Below are positions 17,480-25,839 of a DNA stretch of 64,000 nucleotides, one piece after another; the stretch's first letter is position 1; every line of letters starts with the position of its first letter. A program made the position numbers and the translations under genes. Under the pieces are notes generated by a model. That model was given only the letters and a program-made list of their open reading frames with translations, did no database searches and was not told where the DNA came from. The DNA lies in assembly GCA_017461625.1 (NCBI GenBank), contig JAFTXJ010000002.1, positions 101,628-165,627 on the forward strand, written 5' to 3'. This DNA is from Clostridia bacterium. GTDB taxonomy: Bacteria > Bacillota > Clostridia > Oscillospirales > Acutalibacteraceae.

Positions 17480-18805
17480 CTACTGCTTGAATGCATTTGT
17501 ATAAGTCTTAGCCCAGGAGGCTACGTGCTGTGAATCCCACTTCTGGGGGATTGAAGCACAGGCTGTAACAACCTTTGCCATGCTTACGCCAACTTTACCG
17601 ATTTTCTTAAGCAATTCGGGCTTTTTGCAAAGATAAACGGCTTTGTTTGTAAGGTCTTTGATGTCTATTTTGAAAAGGTCGCTCATTTTGCCAAAGTCGG
17701 CAGACATTGTGATGTTTTCATCTGTGAGGATACCTGTTTCAAAGCAGTAGTCGACCTCTTCAGGCGTAAGATTGAATAAAAGATATTTAACACATTCAAG
17801 GGGAGCAAGGTTTGAGCCGAGAGCCTTGTAATATTTAACCTGATAGTTCCACAAAGACTCTGCACTGAATGAATCTGTTTCATCTGCAATAATGGTGTCT
17901 GCAAGGATTCTTGATGCTTTAAGAGCGTTTGCAATGCCTGAACCGATGAGGGGAACGGGCATAAATGCACTGTCACCGATAGCGGCATAGCCGTCAGCTA
18001 CCATAACAGCGAGGGTATGACGAACAGGGATTTCAACAAACTGACCGCCACGGATAACTTCTTTGCCAAGGCGGGGGTTTTTCTCTCTGAGATATTCGGC
18101 GAATTTTTCAACATCGTTGATGTCGAAATCTTCAAATCTGCCCATAAGCAGGTCTGTGTGTTCATCCTCGGAAGCAACCCAGCTTATGCCCATAACACCG
18201 CCTGCATAGAGCATAACCTTGAATTTGGCTGGGACTTCACAGTCACTTGCTTTATTGAAGAAAGCACGATAAATGGTGATTCGCTCTTTTCTGCCAACTT
18301 CTTTTTCAATGCCTAAGCTGTCAGGGAGGTTGAGGCGAACGGGTGAATTCATTCCGCAAGCATCAATAATTAGGTCACCGAAAAAATCACCTTCTGAGGT
18401 GTGGATGCCAACAACACGATTGCCGAGCATGATCGGACCTTTTACCTCACAATCATATTTGATTTTAACTCCGCTGTTAATGGCATTTTCTATAAAGTGA
18501 GCATAAATATCGCTGCGTTCCATTTTGATTTCACGTTTATCAAGAGGAACGTGTTGCTGAAGAGACTTCTTTTCACTTGGCGGGAAGAAGGTCATATCTT
18601 CTTTATATTCAAATTTATCTTTCGGAGGCATCCCCATGCCGGCAATACCCAAAGCTGACGGGTCAAAAATATCTGTCCAGTCATAACCGAGAGTACCTTC
18701 CTTTTTCTTTTCATAAACGGTTACGTCATATCCCTGCTGTGAAAGGAGTGCGGCAACAGCTATTCCGCCGTGACCGAGACCTGCAACGATAATCTTTTTG
18801 CTCAT
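17480..18805 (-). CDS. FAD-dependent oxidoreductase (geranylgeranyl-reductase/monooxygenase-like)
   Basis: 441 residues. The N-terminal FAD motif is GLGHGGIAVAALL followed by VYEKK (acidic ribose-binding end), and a second FAD motif AAIGDSAFMP lies about residue 280, with GSGIANALKAS after it. This is the arrangement of the FAD_binding_3/geranylgeranyl-reductase superfamily. The exact substrate (isoprenoid, quinone or secondary metabolite) is not clear. ATG 18805 with GGGAGGAAT was chosen over an upstream codon lacking a ribosome site. It is followed by the ABC exporter pair on the same strand. Confidence 0.78.
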   Translation of the reverse strand: MSKKIIVAGLGHGGIAVAALLSQQGYDVTVYEKKKEGTLGYDWTDIFDPSALGIAGMGMPPKDKFEYKEDMTFFPPSEKKSLQQHVPLDKREIKMERSDIYAHFIENAINSGVKIKYDCEVKGPIMLGNRVVGIHTSEGDFFGDLIIDACGMNSPVRLNLPDSLGIEKEVGRKERITIYRAFFNKASDCEVPAKFKVMLYAGGVMGISWVASEDEHTDLLMGRFEDFDINDVEKFAEYLREKNPRLGKEVIRGGQFVEIPVRHTLAVMVADGYAAIGDSAFMPVPLIGSGIANALKASRILADTIIADETDSFSAESLWNYQVKYYKALGSNLAPLECVKYLLFNLTPEEVDYCFETGILTDENITMSADFGKMSDLFKIDIKDLTNKAVYLCKKPELLKKIGKVGVSMAKVVTACASIPQKWDSQHVASWAKTYTNAFKQ

Positions 18806-18837
18806 AATAATTCCTCCCGAGAATATTTTACTAAGGA

Positions 18838-18867
18838 AGTATAACACAGAACATTTATCCAATTCAA
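18838..18867 (-). promoter_or_regulatory. Promoter of the flavoprotein/ABC unit
   Basis: On the minus strand TTGAAT, 18-base spacer, TATACT, about 33 bases before ATG 18805. Confidence 0.5.
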
Positions 18868-18870
18868 GAC

Positions 18871-18899
18871 TTGTGTGAAGAAATAATGTATGTTATAAT
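18871..18899 (+). promoter_or_regulatory. Promoter of the GH38 gene
   Basis: TTGTGT, 17-base spacer, TATAAT, placing the start of transcription about 18905, immediately ahead of the hairpin at 18910. Confidence 0.6.
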
Positions 18900-18909
18900 T
18901 ATTACATCA

Positions 18910-18935
18910 AGTCGGAGCATATGCTTCGACTTTTT
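18910..18935 (+). promoter_or_regulatory. Terminator-like hairpin in the GH38 leader (possible attenuator)
   Basis: AGTCGGAGCA / TGCTTCGACT with a 2-base apex and TTTTT, lying between the promoter and the AGGAG ribosome site of the GH38 gene. It has the features of an intrinsic terminator in a very short 5' leader. There is no room for a large aptamer. Confidence 0.55.
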
Positions 18936-18949
18936 CAGGAGTTGATGTT

Positions 18950-21370
18950 ATGAAAGAGTTACATATGATTTGTAATGCTCACCTTGACCCGGTGTGGCTT
19001 TGGCGACGTCCGGAGGGAATTGCCGAGGCTATTTCAACCTTCAGGGTTGCGGCAGATTTTTGTGAAGAATTTGAAGGGTTTATTTTTAACCATAATGAAT
19101 CCGTTTTATATGAATGGGTAGAGGAAAATGAGCCTGAACTTTTTGAGAGGATACAGCGTCTTGTTAAAGAGGGAAAGTGGCATATTATGGGTGGCTGGTA
19201 TCTTCAGCCCGATTGCACTATGCCGTCAGGTGAGTCTTTTATTCGCCAAATTGAAACAGGTAACCGTTATTTTAAAGAAAAATTTGGTGTTAAGCCGACT
19301 ACAGCCATAAACTTTGATCCGTTCGGTCACACAAGAGGATTAGTGCAGATACTCAAAAAATGCGGATACGATTCTTATGTTTTTATGCGCCCGGGCGGTC
19401 ATGAATGGGATGCTGATTTTATCTGGAAAGGCTTTGACGGCAGTGAAATCATCGGTCACAAAACCCAGGGTGGTTATAACTCTGCAAGGGGTAAAATTCT
19501 TGAAAAAATCGGTCGTGCCCTTGAATGGGAATACGGCAACGGAATCAACCTTATGCTTTGGGGTGTGGGTAACCACGGTGGCGGACCGTCAAGAGTTGAC
19601 CTTGAAACTATTGAAAAATATAAAAAAGAAAACCCCGGCTTTGAGGTTATCCATTCCACCTGTGAAGATTATTTTAAAAAGATTGACAAGTCCAATCTTC
19701 CTAAAATCAATAAATCCCTTGTTCATTGTATGGTTGGTTGCTACACCACAATGGTGAGAATCAAGCAGGCTAACCGCCACCTTGAAAACGACCTTGCTAT
19801 GTGTGAAAAAATGCTTTGCGTAAGCGGAGTTGATTATGACAAATCCGAGCTTGAAAAAGCAGAAAAGGCTCTTCTTTTCTGCCAGTTCCACGATGTTTTG
19901 CCGGGTACTCTTATAAAGGGCGCAGAGGATGATTGCCTTCGTCTGTTTTCTTTTGGTGAAGAGATTGTTGATAAATATAAAACCAAGGCGTTCCTTAAGC
20001 TTTGCGAGGGTCAGCCTAAGGCAAAAGACGGTGAGATTCCTGTCCTGGTGTTTAACCCTAATCCTTATCCTGTTAAAGAAAATATTGAGGTTGAGTTCCA
20101 GCTTGCTGACCAGAACTGGAATGATAACGAAACAACTGTTATTTCTGTCCGCGATGAAAACGGAAATTATCTGCCAACTCAGAACGAGAAAGAATCAAGC
20201 TCACTTAACCTTGACTGGCGTAAGCGAATCTGTTTCACAGCAGAGCTGAAGCCGATGAGCATCAACCGTTTTGACTGTGAGCTTGAGGTTAAAAATCTTC
20301 CAAAGCGTGAAATAAGGAATTGTGAAGAAACGGACACTCACTTTGTCTTTAAAAATGACAGCATTGAAGTGAAAATCAATAAATCAACAGGTCTTATTGA
20401 TACATACAAGTCAAAGGATATGGATTATCTTAAAGAGGGTAGTGCAAAAATCCGTGCTTATCGTGACAACGAAGACCCATGGGGAATGGAAACTGACGGC
20501 TTTTATGACTGCATTGGTGAGTTTACCCTTGCGAGTGACGATGAGGCGAATCGCTTTAACGGCTATCCCGATGAAAAAATCTCAAACATAAGAGTAATTG
20601 AATACGGTGATGTAAGGTGCAAAATCCAGGCAATTTTCAAATATTCAAATTCTTTTGCCGTTGTTACATATACTCTTCCAAATGAAGGCTCTTATGTTGA
20701 TATAAAAATCAAAATGCTTTCTGCTGACAGCAATGTATTTTATAAGCTCAGCTTTGATACTGAGTTTTGTTCACCTATTTTTGCAGGTCAGACAGCCTTT
20801 GGTAAAGAGGGACTTATGAAAGCAGAGCATGAGGTTACATATCAGAAATGGTGCGGAGCTTTTGAACACGGTTATGGTTTTGCAGTTATCAATAACGGTA
20901 CCTACGGTGGCTCTGCAACTGACGGAAAACTTAATATTTCGCTTATGAGAACACCTGTTTATTCGGCTCATCCGATTCGCGACAGGCAGCTTACCGACCA
21001 CGACCGTAATCACGACCACATTGATTTGGGAGAGAGAGAGTTTGAATACCGCATCACAACAAAAATTGACCACCTTGATAAAGATGCTGAAATCTTTAAT
21101 CAGAGACCAATGGCACTTTCTTTCTTCCCAAGTGGTGACAAAGAGAAAAAAGAAACAGAGGTTTCTGTTGATAACGAGGATATTATTCTCACTCGCCTTA
21201 GCAACAGAAACAACGGTGTAACCTTAAGACTTTATAACTCATCACAAAATGAAAATACCGCCAATGTTAAAATCAGCGGCACAGCAACAAAAATTGATTT
21301 TACACCTTTTGAGGTGAAAACATTCAAAATTAACGGTTCAGTTCTTAATGAATGTGGTATGTTGGATTAA
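18950..21370 (+). CDS. GH38 alpha-mannosidase
   Basis: 806 residues, no signal peptide, so probably cytoplasmic. The catalytic N-terminal domain has the zinc ligands H11 and D13 in AHLDPVW, the nucleophile D123 in FDPFGHT and the metal His of QFHDVLPGT near residue 320. The middle and C-terminal beta-sandwich domains of GH38 follow to the end. It releases alpha-linked mannose, as from N-glycan or mannan fragments taken up by the cell. It has its own promoter and stands between a divergent flavoprotein operon and a convergent esterase. Confidence 0.93.
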   Translation: MKELHMICNAHLDPVWLWRRPEGIAEAISTFRVAADFCEEFEGFIFNHNESVLYEWVEENEPELFERIQRLVKEGKWHIMGGWYLQPDCTMPSGESFIRQIETGNRYFKEKFGVKPTTAINFDPFGHTRGLVQILKKCGYDSYVFMRPGGHEWDADFIWKGFDGSEIIGHKTQGGYNSARGKILEKIGRALEWEYGNGINLMLWGVGNHGGGPSRVDLETIEKYKKENPGFEVIHSTCEDYFKKIDKSNLPKINKSLVHCMVGCYTTMVRIKQANRHLENDLAMCEKMLCVSGVDYDKSELEKAEKALLFCQFHDVLPGTLIKGAEDDCLRLFSFGEEIVDKYKTKAFLKLCEGQPKAKDGEIPVLVFNPNPYPVKENIEVEFQLADQNWNDNETTVISVRDENGNYLPTQNEKESSSLNLDWRKRICFTAELKPMSINRFDCELEVKNLPKREIRNCEETDTHFVFKNDSIEVKINKSTGLIDTYKSKDMDYLKEGSAKIRAYRDNEDPWGMETDGFYDCIGEFTLASDDEANRFNGYPDEKISNIRVIEYGDVRCKIQAIFKYSNSFAVVTYTLPNEGSYVDIKIKMLSADSNVFYKLSFDTEFCSPIFAGQTAFGKEGLMKAEHEVTYQKWCGAFEHGYGFAVINNGTYGGSATDGKLNISLMRTPVYSAHPIRDRQLTDHDRNHDHIDLGEREFEYRITTKIDHLDKDAEIFNQRPMALSFFPSGDKEKKETEVSVDNEDIILTRLSNRNNGVTLRLYNSSQNENTANVKISGTATKIDFTPFEVKTFKINGSVLNECGMLD

Positions 21371-21400
21371 AAAAATTGGGCTATCCGAAAGGATAGCCCA
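21370..21400 (-). terminator. Intrinsic terminator
   Basis: TGGGCTATCC / GGATAGCCCA with a four-base loop. The T-run (AATTTTTTT) lies on the minus-strand side, so it serves the esterase gene; the plus-strand side is weak. Confidence 0.8.
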
Positions 21401-21406
21401 TAATGT

Positions 21407-22306
21407 TTAATTGAGATAAGCTTCAACATATTGGTTAAACAATTCACTTGCAATGGTCATATTTTCCGCGTCATTATTAAGTCCGTGACCTGAATTTGGG
21501 TAAGAGTTAAAGTGGTGAGAAATACCGTACTGAGTCAGCTTGGCATCAAGAGCCACTGCATTTGAATAAGGAACAATGTCATCAACCATACCGTGGTTTA
21601 TAACTGTGGGCACGGTGTTTTCGTCAACATAATAAAGCGGAGAAACTTTTTTAAGTGCGGCTTCTGCTTCGTGGCGGGTTTCAAAGGTGAAAGTTTGACC
21701 GCAAGCCCATGAAAGAATCTTGGCTACATAATCAGAATCTCCCAAGGCGTTGCCGTTGCCTGTTCCGTAAAAATAGTTTACATCCGTAAGGTCGGTAGGA
21801 CCGCAATCACTCACAACTGCGGCAGGCTTAATTGCTGAAACCTCATCCCTTGAATAAGCATAAAGCAGTGAAAGATGACCGCCTGCAGAACCGCCTGTTA
21901 AAAGCATTTTGTTAATTTCAACACCCTTTTTGTCGGCTGTTTCTTTGATTTTTTCAACTGCAAGCTGAATGTCATCCATAATATCGTTAAGGTTAACATC
22001 TTCGCTTATATAACGGTAGTTAACAGCAGCACAGGCATAACCCTTCTCGTCTGCCATATATTCAAGGGTGCTTTTGTAGCCGTCTTTGTCGCCTTCAATC
22101 CACGCACCGCCGTGAATGTAAAGCACAAGACCGACCTCGCATTTTCCTTTGGGAATATAGAGGTCAAGTGTCTGCCGTTCATGTGATCCGTAGTTGAGAT
22201 TTTCATAAATATAATTGTTTATTCTGACCGATTCAATTCCGAAAATACTTCCGATAAAGGTGATAACGGTCATAAAAACAGATATTATTTTTGAAATGAT
22301 ACACAT
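21407..22306 (-). CDS. Alpha/beta hydrolase (BD-FAE/esterase-lipase type)
   Basis: 299 residues with an N-terminal hydrophobic segment (about 4-23) without a clear signal-peptidase site. The hydrolase core has the oxyanion motif YIHGGAW (about 65), the nucleophile elbow GGSAGGHLS (about 138), an acid in GMVDDIVP and the His in NSGHGLN. This fits a carbohydrate esterase or a general carboxylesterase that removes acyl groups from glycans. The neighbouring GH38 and phosphoesterase genes fit a surface or envelope glycan role, but the substrate is not shown. Confidence 0.85.
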   Translation of the reverse strand: MCIISKIISVFMTVITFIGSIFGIESVRINNYIYENLNYGSHERQTLDLYIPKGKCEVGLVLYIHGGAWIEGDKDGYKSTLEYMADEKGYACAAVNYRYISEDVNLNDIMDDIQLAVEKIKETADKKGVEINKMLLTGGSAGGHLSLLYAYSRDEVSAIKPAAVVSDCGPTDLTDVNYFYGTGNGNALGDSDYVAKILSWACGQTFTFETRHEAEAALKKVSPLYYVDENTVPTVINHGMVDDIVPYSNAVALDAKLTQYGISHHFNSYPNSGHGLNNDAENMTIASELFNQYVEAYLN

Positions 22307-22367
22307 AAAATCAACTCCTGCATTTTTTGAAAGTATATAACTTTTTTGTATTTATGTCAATTTAATG

Positions 22368-22396
22368 TTGAAAAGCACTTGATTTTCTGATAATAT
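22368..22396 (+). promoter_or_regulatory. Sigma-A promoter
   Basis: TTGAAA, 17-base spacer, TAATAT, 25 bases before ATG 22421. Confidence 0.5.
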
Positions 22397-22420
22397 AATC
22401 AGCAAAGGAAGGTGTATAAA

Positions 22421-23407
22421 ATGGTAGGATTTATTACTTTTATCAAAGGCTTGGTTGCCGTAATTATGTCGGTGCTCAACTTTTTCTTCTGGCCTGTTTT
22501 CGGTGATTTCACCGCCGCAACAACTCCGTTGAAAGAGGATTGCAGACTGAACTTTGCTGCAATTTCAGATATTCATATGACCGAAGAAACCGCACGCTGT
22601 GATATGCTTGCCTTCGGTCTTCAGGATATGGAAAACTCTCAGCGTTCACTTGATGCTCTTGTTTGTGCAGGTGATTTAACCGACCACGGCGAAAAAGAGG
22701 AGTGGGAAATGCTCGCTGAGGCTTTCAGCGGATACACCCCTGCTGAGAATATTATTCTCGCCGTAGGCAATCACGACACGTGGACAGATGCCGGTTGTGA
22801 CGTTGCACAAGAGTATTTTATTGAAGCAAACAAAGTTATTGCCGACAGAGATATTGACAAGGTGTATTATTCAACCAAAATAGATGGTTACACTTTTATT
22901 GTTATGGGCAGTGAGAGTGACCACACTTATGCTACCTTTAATCAGGAACAGATTGATTTGCTTGACAAAGAAATGGAAACAGCATCTGAAGACGGACTTC
23001 CCATTTTTGTCATCAGCCACTGGCCTATTAACGAAAGTCACGGACTCCCCGGCACATGGGGCGATGATGAGCCTGAGCTTGACGACGGCGGAATGGGTGA
23101 CCAGTCAGCACAGGTTGAAGCAATTCTAAAAAAATATGAAAATGTATTTTTGATTTCAGGCCATATTCATAACGGACTTACCAATGAAAGTCAGGAAGAT
23201 GTTTATGATTATGTCAGCGTTGAGAGTGACGGCTCATTCCACAGCGTAAATCTTCCCAGCTATATGTATCTGACCATGAGAGGAAGAATTGCCAACGGTA
23301 CAGGTCTTAACTTTGAAGTGTATGATGATGAAGTCGTTATCCGTGCAAGAAGTTATTCTGCAGGCGTGTGGTACACAGATTATAATTATACAATCGAATT
23401 GGTATAA
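22421..23407 (+). CDS. Metallophosphoesterase (calcineurin-like), membrane-anchored
   Basis: 328 residues. A hydrophobic, Phe-rich N-terminal segment (about 3-30) is followed by a calcineurin-like domain. Metal motifs are visible in order: ISDIHM (DxH), AGDLTDHG (GDxxD), AVGNHDTW (GNHD), a His in ISHWPI and SGHIHNG (GHxH). It should hydrolyse phosphomono- or diesters outside the membrane. ATG 22421 has AAAGGAAGG upstream; a GTG at 22412 is inside that site. A bidirectional-looking hairpin follows. No partner gene identifies the substrate. Confidence 0.88.
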   Translation: MVGFITFIKGLVAVIMSVLNFFFWPVFGDFTAATTPLKEDCRLNFAAISDIHMTEETARCDMLAFGLQDMENSQRSLDALVCAGDLTDHGEKEEWEMLAEAFSGYTPAENIILAVGNHDTWTDAGCDVAQEYFIEANKVIADRDIDKVYYSTKIDGYTFIVMGSESDHTYATFNQEQIDLLDKEMETASEDGLPIFVISHWPINESHGLPGTWGDDEPELDDGGMGDQSAQVEAILKKYENVFLISGHIHNGLTNESQEDVYDYVSVESDGSFHSVNLPSYMYLTMRGRIANGTGLNFEVYDDEVVIRARSYSAGVWYTDYNYTIELV

Positions 23408-23411
23408 CATC

Positions 23412-23450
23412 AATAATGGCTGTCGGTTTAACTGATAGCCATTATTTTTA
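23412..23450 (+). terminator. Intrinsic terminator
   Basis: AATAATGGCTGTC / GATAGCCATTATT followed by TTTTTA, just after the phosphoesterase stop. Confidence 0.85.
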
Positions 23451-23517
23451 GATTTCAATTTGACCTTTTCTATGCAAAATAGTATAATCTTTAAAAATGA
23501 AGTAAATGGTGATTGGT

Positions 23518-23970
23518 ATGTTTAGAAAACCCAATTTTTACTGCAGACAGATGATAGAAGAAGATATCAAAAATCTTATTCCATTGTATATAGAATATTA
23601 CAATGGCTATGAAAATGCAGAATGGACTGAAAAAACCACCTATAAAAGAGTTCATCAAGTATTAAGCCGTGAGGATTCGTATTGCGTAGTGTGGGAAGAT
23701 GATGATGGCATTGTTGCTTTCGCCATAGGTTATTTTGAGCAATATGATGATGGCTTTGCCTATGACTTGGTCGAAATTGTTGTTGTTACACATTTGCAAA
23801 ATAAGGGTTATGGTACCGTTTTTATGAGGCAGTTGGAATCATACGTAAAGAAAGAAGGAGCAATGCTTGTTCAGTTGCAAGCAGTTAATGATGATTTACA
23901 TAATCATTTTTACAGCAAGTTGGGTTACAAAGATGCTTCCAATTTAGTTCTAAAAACAAAGATACTTTAA
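23518..23970 (+). CDS. GNAT family N-acetyltransferase
   Basis: 150 residues over one GNAT fold. The acetyl-CoA region is VVVTHLQNKGYGTVFMRQLE (about 86-105), with the usual Q/R-x-x-G-x-G/A variant NKGYGT, and the C-terminus has HNHFYSKLGY. ATG 23518 was chosen since GGTGAT sits 4 bases ahead, as in other genes here; an ATG at 23506 is possible. It is followed after 25 bases by the broken NUDIX gene. Substrate unknown. Confidence 0.8.
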   Translation: MFRKPNFYCRQMIEEDIKNLIPLYIEYYNGYENAEWTEKTTYKRVHQVLSREDSYCVVWEDDDGIVAFAIGYFEQYDDGFAYDLVEIVVVTHLQNKGYGTVFMRQLESYVKKEGAMLVQLQAVNDDLHNHFYSKLGYKDASNLVLKTKIL

Positions 23971-23995
23971 CATCAAATAAAAGGCAGGAAATAAT

Positions 23996-24446
23996 ATGGG
24001 TTATATCGGTGAAATGCGAAAATTTGTTGGTCATGCGCCAATTATGGCTGTTGCCGCAATGGGTATTCTTTACAATAATGAAAAAGGATTGCTGTTAGAA
24101 AAGCGTACAGACACAGGTGAATGGGTGCACACCCGGAGGGGCGATTGAGCTCGGTGAATCTTTAGAAGATGCCCTTAAAAGAGAAATCAAGGAAGAAACC
24201 AATCTTGATTTTACAAATCCTCATTTGTTTGATATTAAAGCAAATGTCCACATGGTTTATCCTAATGGCGATGAAGTTTATTATACTGATGTGGTATATG
24301 AAATCAATGAATTCTGTGGAGAATTAAAGCCTGACGGTGAAAGCATAGAGTTGCAGTTTTTTGATTTAAACAATCTGCCTGAGAATATAATGCCAACACA
24401 AATTGGATATATTAAAAATTTTGTAAAAAAGAAACTATTGAAATAA
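23996..24446 (+). pseudogene. NUDIX hydrolase, frameshifted
   Basis: The reading frame from ATG 23996 (MGYIGEMRKF...) runs through KRTDTGEW and then hits a stop near 24147. The rest of the protein continues in the +1 frame as CTPGGAIELGESLE...LKREIKEETNL. That is a full NUDIX box (GX5EX7REUXEEXGU, with Asn at the late Gly position). Removing one G from the GGG at 24123-24125 restores a continuous 149-residue protein, GEW-CTPGGAIE. NUDIX enzymes cleave nucleoside diphosphates linked to other groups. Either a recent loss-of-function change or a sequencing or assembly error explains this; the rest of the gene is undecayed. An intact terminator follows. Confidence 0.85.
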
Positions 24447-24452
24447 AAAGTA

Positions 24453-24490
24453 GTGAGTGTTCATTTTGTTTGAACACTCACTTTTCTTTT
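24453..24490 (+). terminator. Intrinsic terminator
   Basis: GTGAGTGTTCA / TGAACACTCAC with a 7-base loop and TTTTCTTTT. Confidence 0.88.
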
Positions 24491-24525
24491 GGTTATCAAA
24501 CTGTCTGTCGGGGATGTCGGACCCT

Positions 24526-24568
24526 ACACACTGCATATTAGGCTCCACCTATTAGGTGAGGGAGGCGA
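24526..24568. repeat. Short copy of the palindromic intergenic repeat
   Basis: ACTGCATATTAGGCTCCACC followed by TATTAGGTGAGGGAGGCGA forms a small inverted repeat and ends with the same GAGGGAGGCGA as the repeat at 2631-2750. Like that copy, it lies between convergent genes. Confidence 0.45.
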
Positions 24569-24573
24569 AATAC

Positions 24574-25827
24574 TCAGATAAAATCCTTTACATTCCTGTC
24601 AAAATGACCACTGTCCTGGAATCCGTTTTCTGTGCGGATGCATTCGCCCCACTTACGGGCAATTTCTTCGTAAGAGTCGTTGTAGACATTCACTCTTTCA
24701 AAGCCGTCTTTACTTCCTCTCAGGCACCAGTCGGAGCCCCACATTCCGTGGCCTGTGGCTTTGTATGTCCACAAGAACCAGCTGTAATTGAAGCTGTCCA
24801 TTGTTTTGAAGCAGTTGTCCCAGGTTGTGTTGCCGTGGGGGAAGAATTCACCCATCATAATCGGCACATTGCAGAAAAACAGCTTCATAAGAAAAGCCAT
24901 AAAGTTAAATGAGCTGTTGGAATCATTATAGAAATGAACCTGATAAACAACGTTGTCCCAGCCTTTGAAAATTTTATTGGGCAATGCAAGAACTGACCAG
25001 ATGCTTTCCATTGTGATGATGTGGTCTTTGTCAACGGATCTTACCGTGTCGTAAAGTCGGGTGTAAATAGATTCATTGTTTTTTCTGCGTTTAAACTCAC
25101 CGCATTCAACGTCGCACATCGGCTCGTTAAGAAGGTCATACATTGCAACTGCAGGCTCATCCTTAAAGCGTGTTGCAATTTCTATCCACAGCTCGTCAGT
25201 AAGCTCTCTGTATCTCTCGCCTTGCTCTGTGTCTTCGTAAAGTCCGCAGGATTTACCCTTACCGCTGTGAGGTGCATCACTCTGGTAGCCTACTGCACCG
25301 TGCATATCAAGCACAACATAAAGCTCCCTTTCAGAGCATTCTTTAACTACCCACTCAAGGCGTGAAAAATCCCATTCACCGTTTTCATCAAGAATTTTTG
25401 TGCCGTTATCGTCATAATAAAAGTTACGGAACCAGAAGGGAACACGAACGCAGTTGAAGCCCATCTTTTTGATTTCATCAAGGTCGTATTCGGTAATCCA
25501 ATTGTCCATATAGGTGTTAAAAAGCTCATATGCTTTTTCTCTGCCGAAGCGTTCTTCAAGAACGGAAAGAACAGTGTAATGGTCAAGGTCATCTTCATAG
25601 GGGCAAAGCCAACCTTCCCAAATCATCCACGCACCAAGGTTAACACCCTTAAGGCGAACTTCTTCACCGTTACGGTTTACAAGCTTTTGCCTTTTGGTCT
25701 GAAGAAAATCTTCCTGAGTGAAGCCTGTTGCTTCGGTTTCAGTCGTTTCTGCATTTGCAAATAATGTGCAAGAAAGCATGGTGGCAACAACCAAAAGCAA
25801 CGCTAAAGCTTTTTTGAATGTTTTCAT
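24574..25827 (-). CDS. Secreted GH5 family glycoside hydrolase
   Basis: 417 residues. A classical signal peptide ends at about residue 26 (ANA). The GH5 barrel carries the acid/base E235 in LLNEP and the nucleophile E327 in MMGEFF; a conserved VQVHFY (about 296-301) and DMHG (about 174) fit the family. The LKGVNLGAW start of the domain resembles exo-beta-1,3-glucanase or glucosylceramidase-like GH5 subfamilies, so specificity is open among beta-glucans and mannans. It is the last gene of an operon with GH30 and GH38-like genes, separated from GH30 by 12 bases. Only this member of the operon has a standard Sec signal peptide. Confidence 0.9.
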   Translation of the reverse strand: MKTFKKALALLLVVATMLSCTLFANAETTETEATGFTQEDFLQTKRQKLVNRNGEEVRLKGVNLGAWMIWEGWLCPYEDDLDHYTVLSVLEERFGREKAYELFNTYMDNWITEYDLDEIKKMGFNCVRVPFWFRNFYYDDNGTKILDENGEWDFSRLEWVVKECSERELYVVLDMHGAVGYQSDAPHSGKGKSCGLYEDTEQGERYRELTDELWIEIATRFKDEPAVAMYDLLNEPMCDVECGEFKRRKNNESIYTRLYDTVRSVDKDHIITMESIWSVLALPNKIFKGWDNVVYQVHFYNDSNSSFNFMAFLMKLFFCNVPIMMGEFFPHGNTTWDNCFKTMDSFNYSWFLWTYKATGHGMWGSDWCLRGSKDGFERVNVYNDSYEEIARKWGECIRTENGFQDSGHFDRNVKDFI

Positions 25828-25839
25828 TTAAATTTCTCC

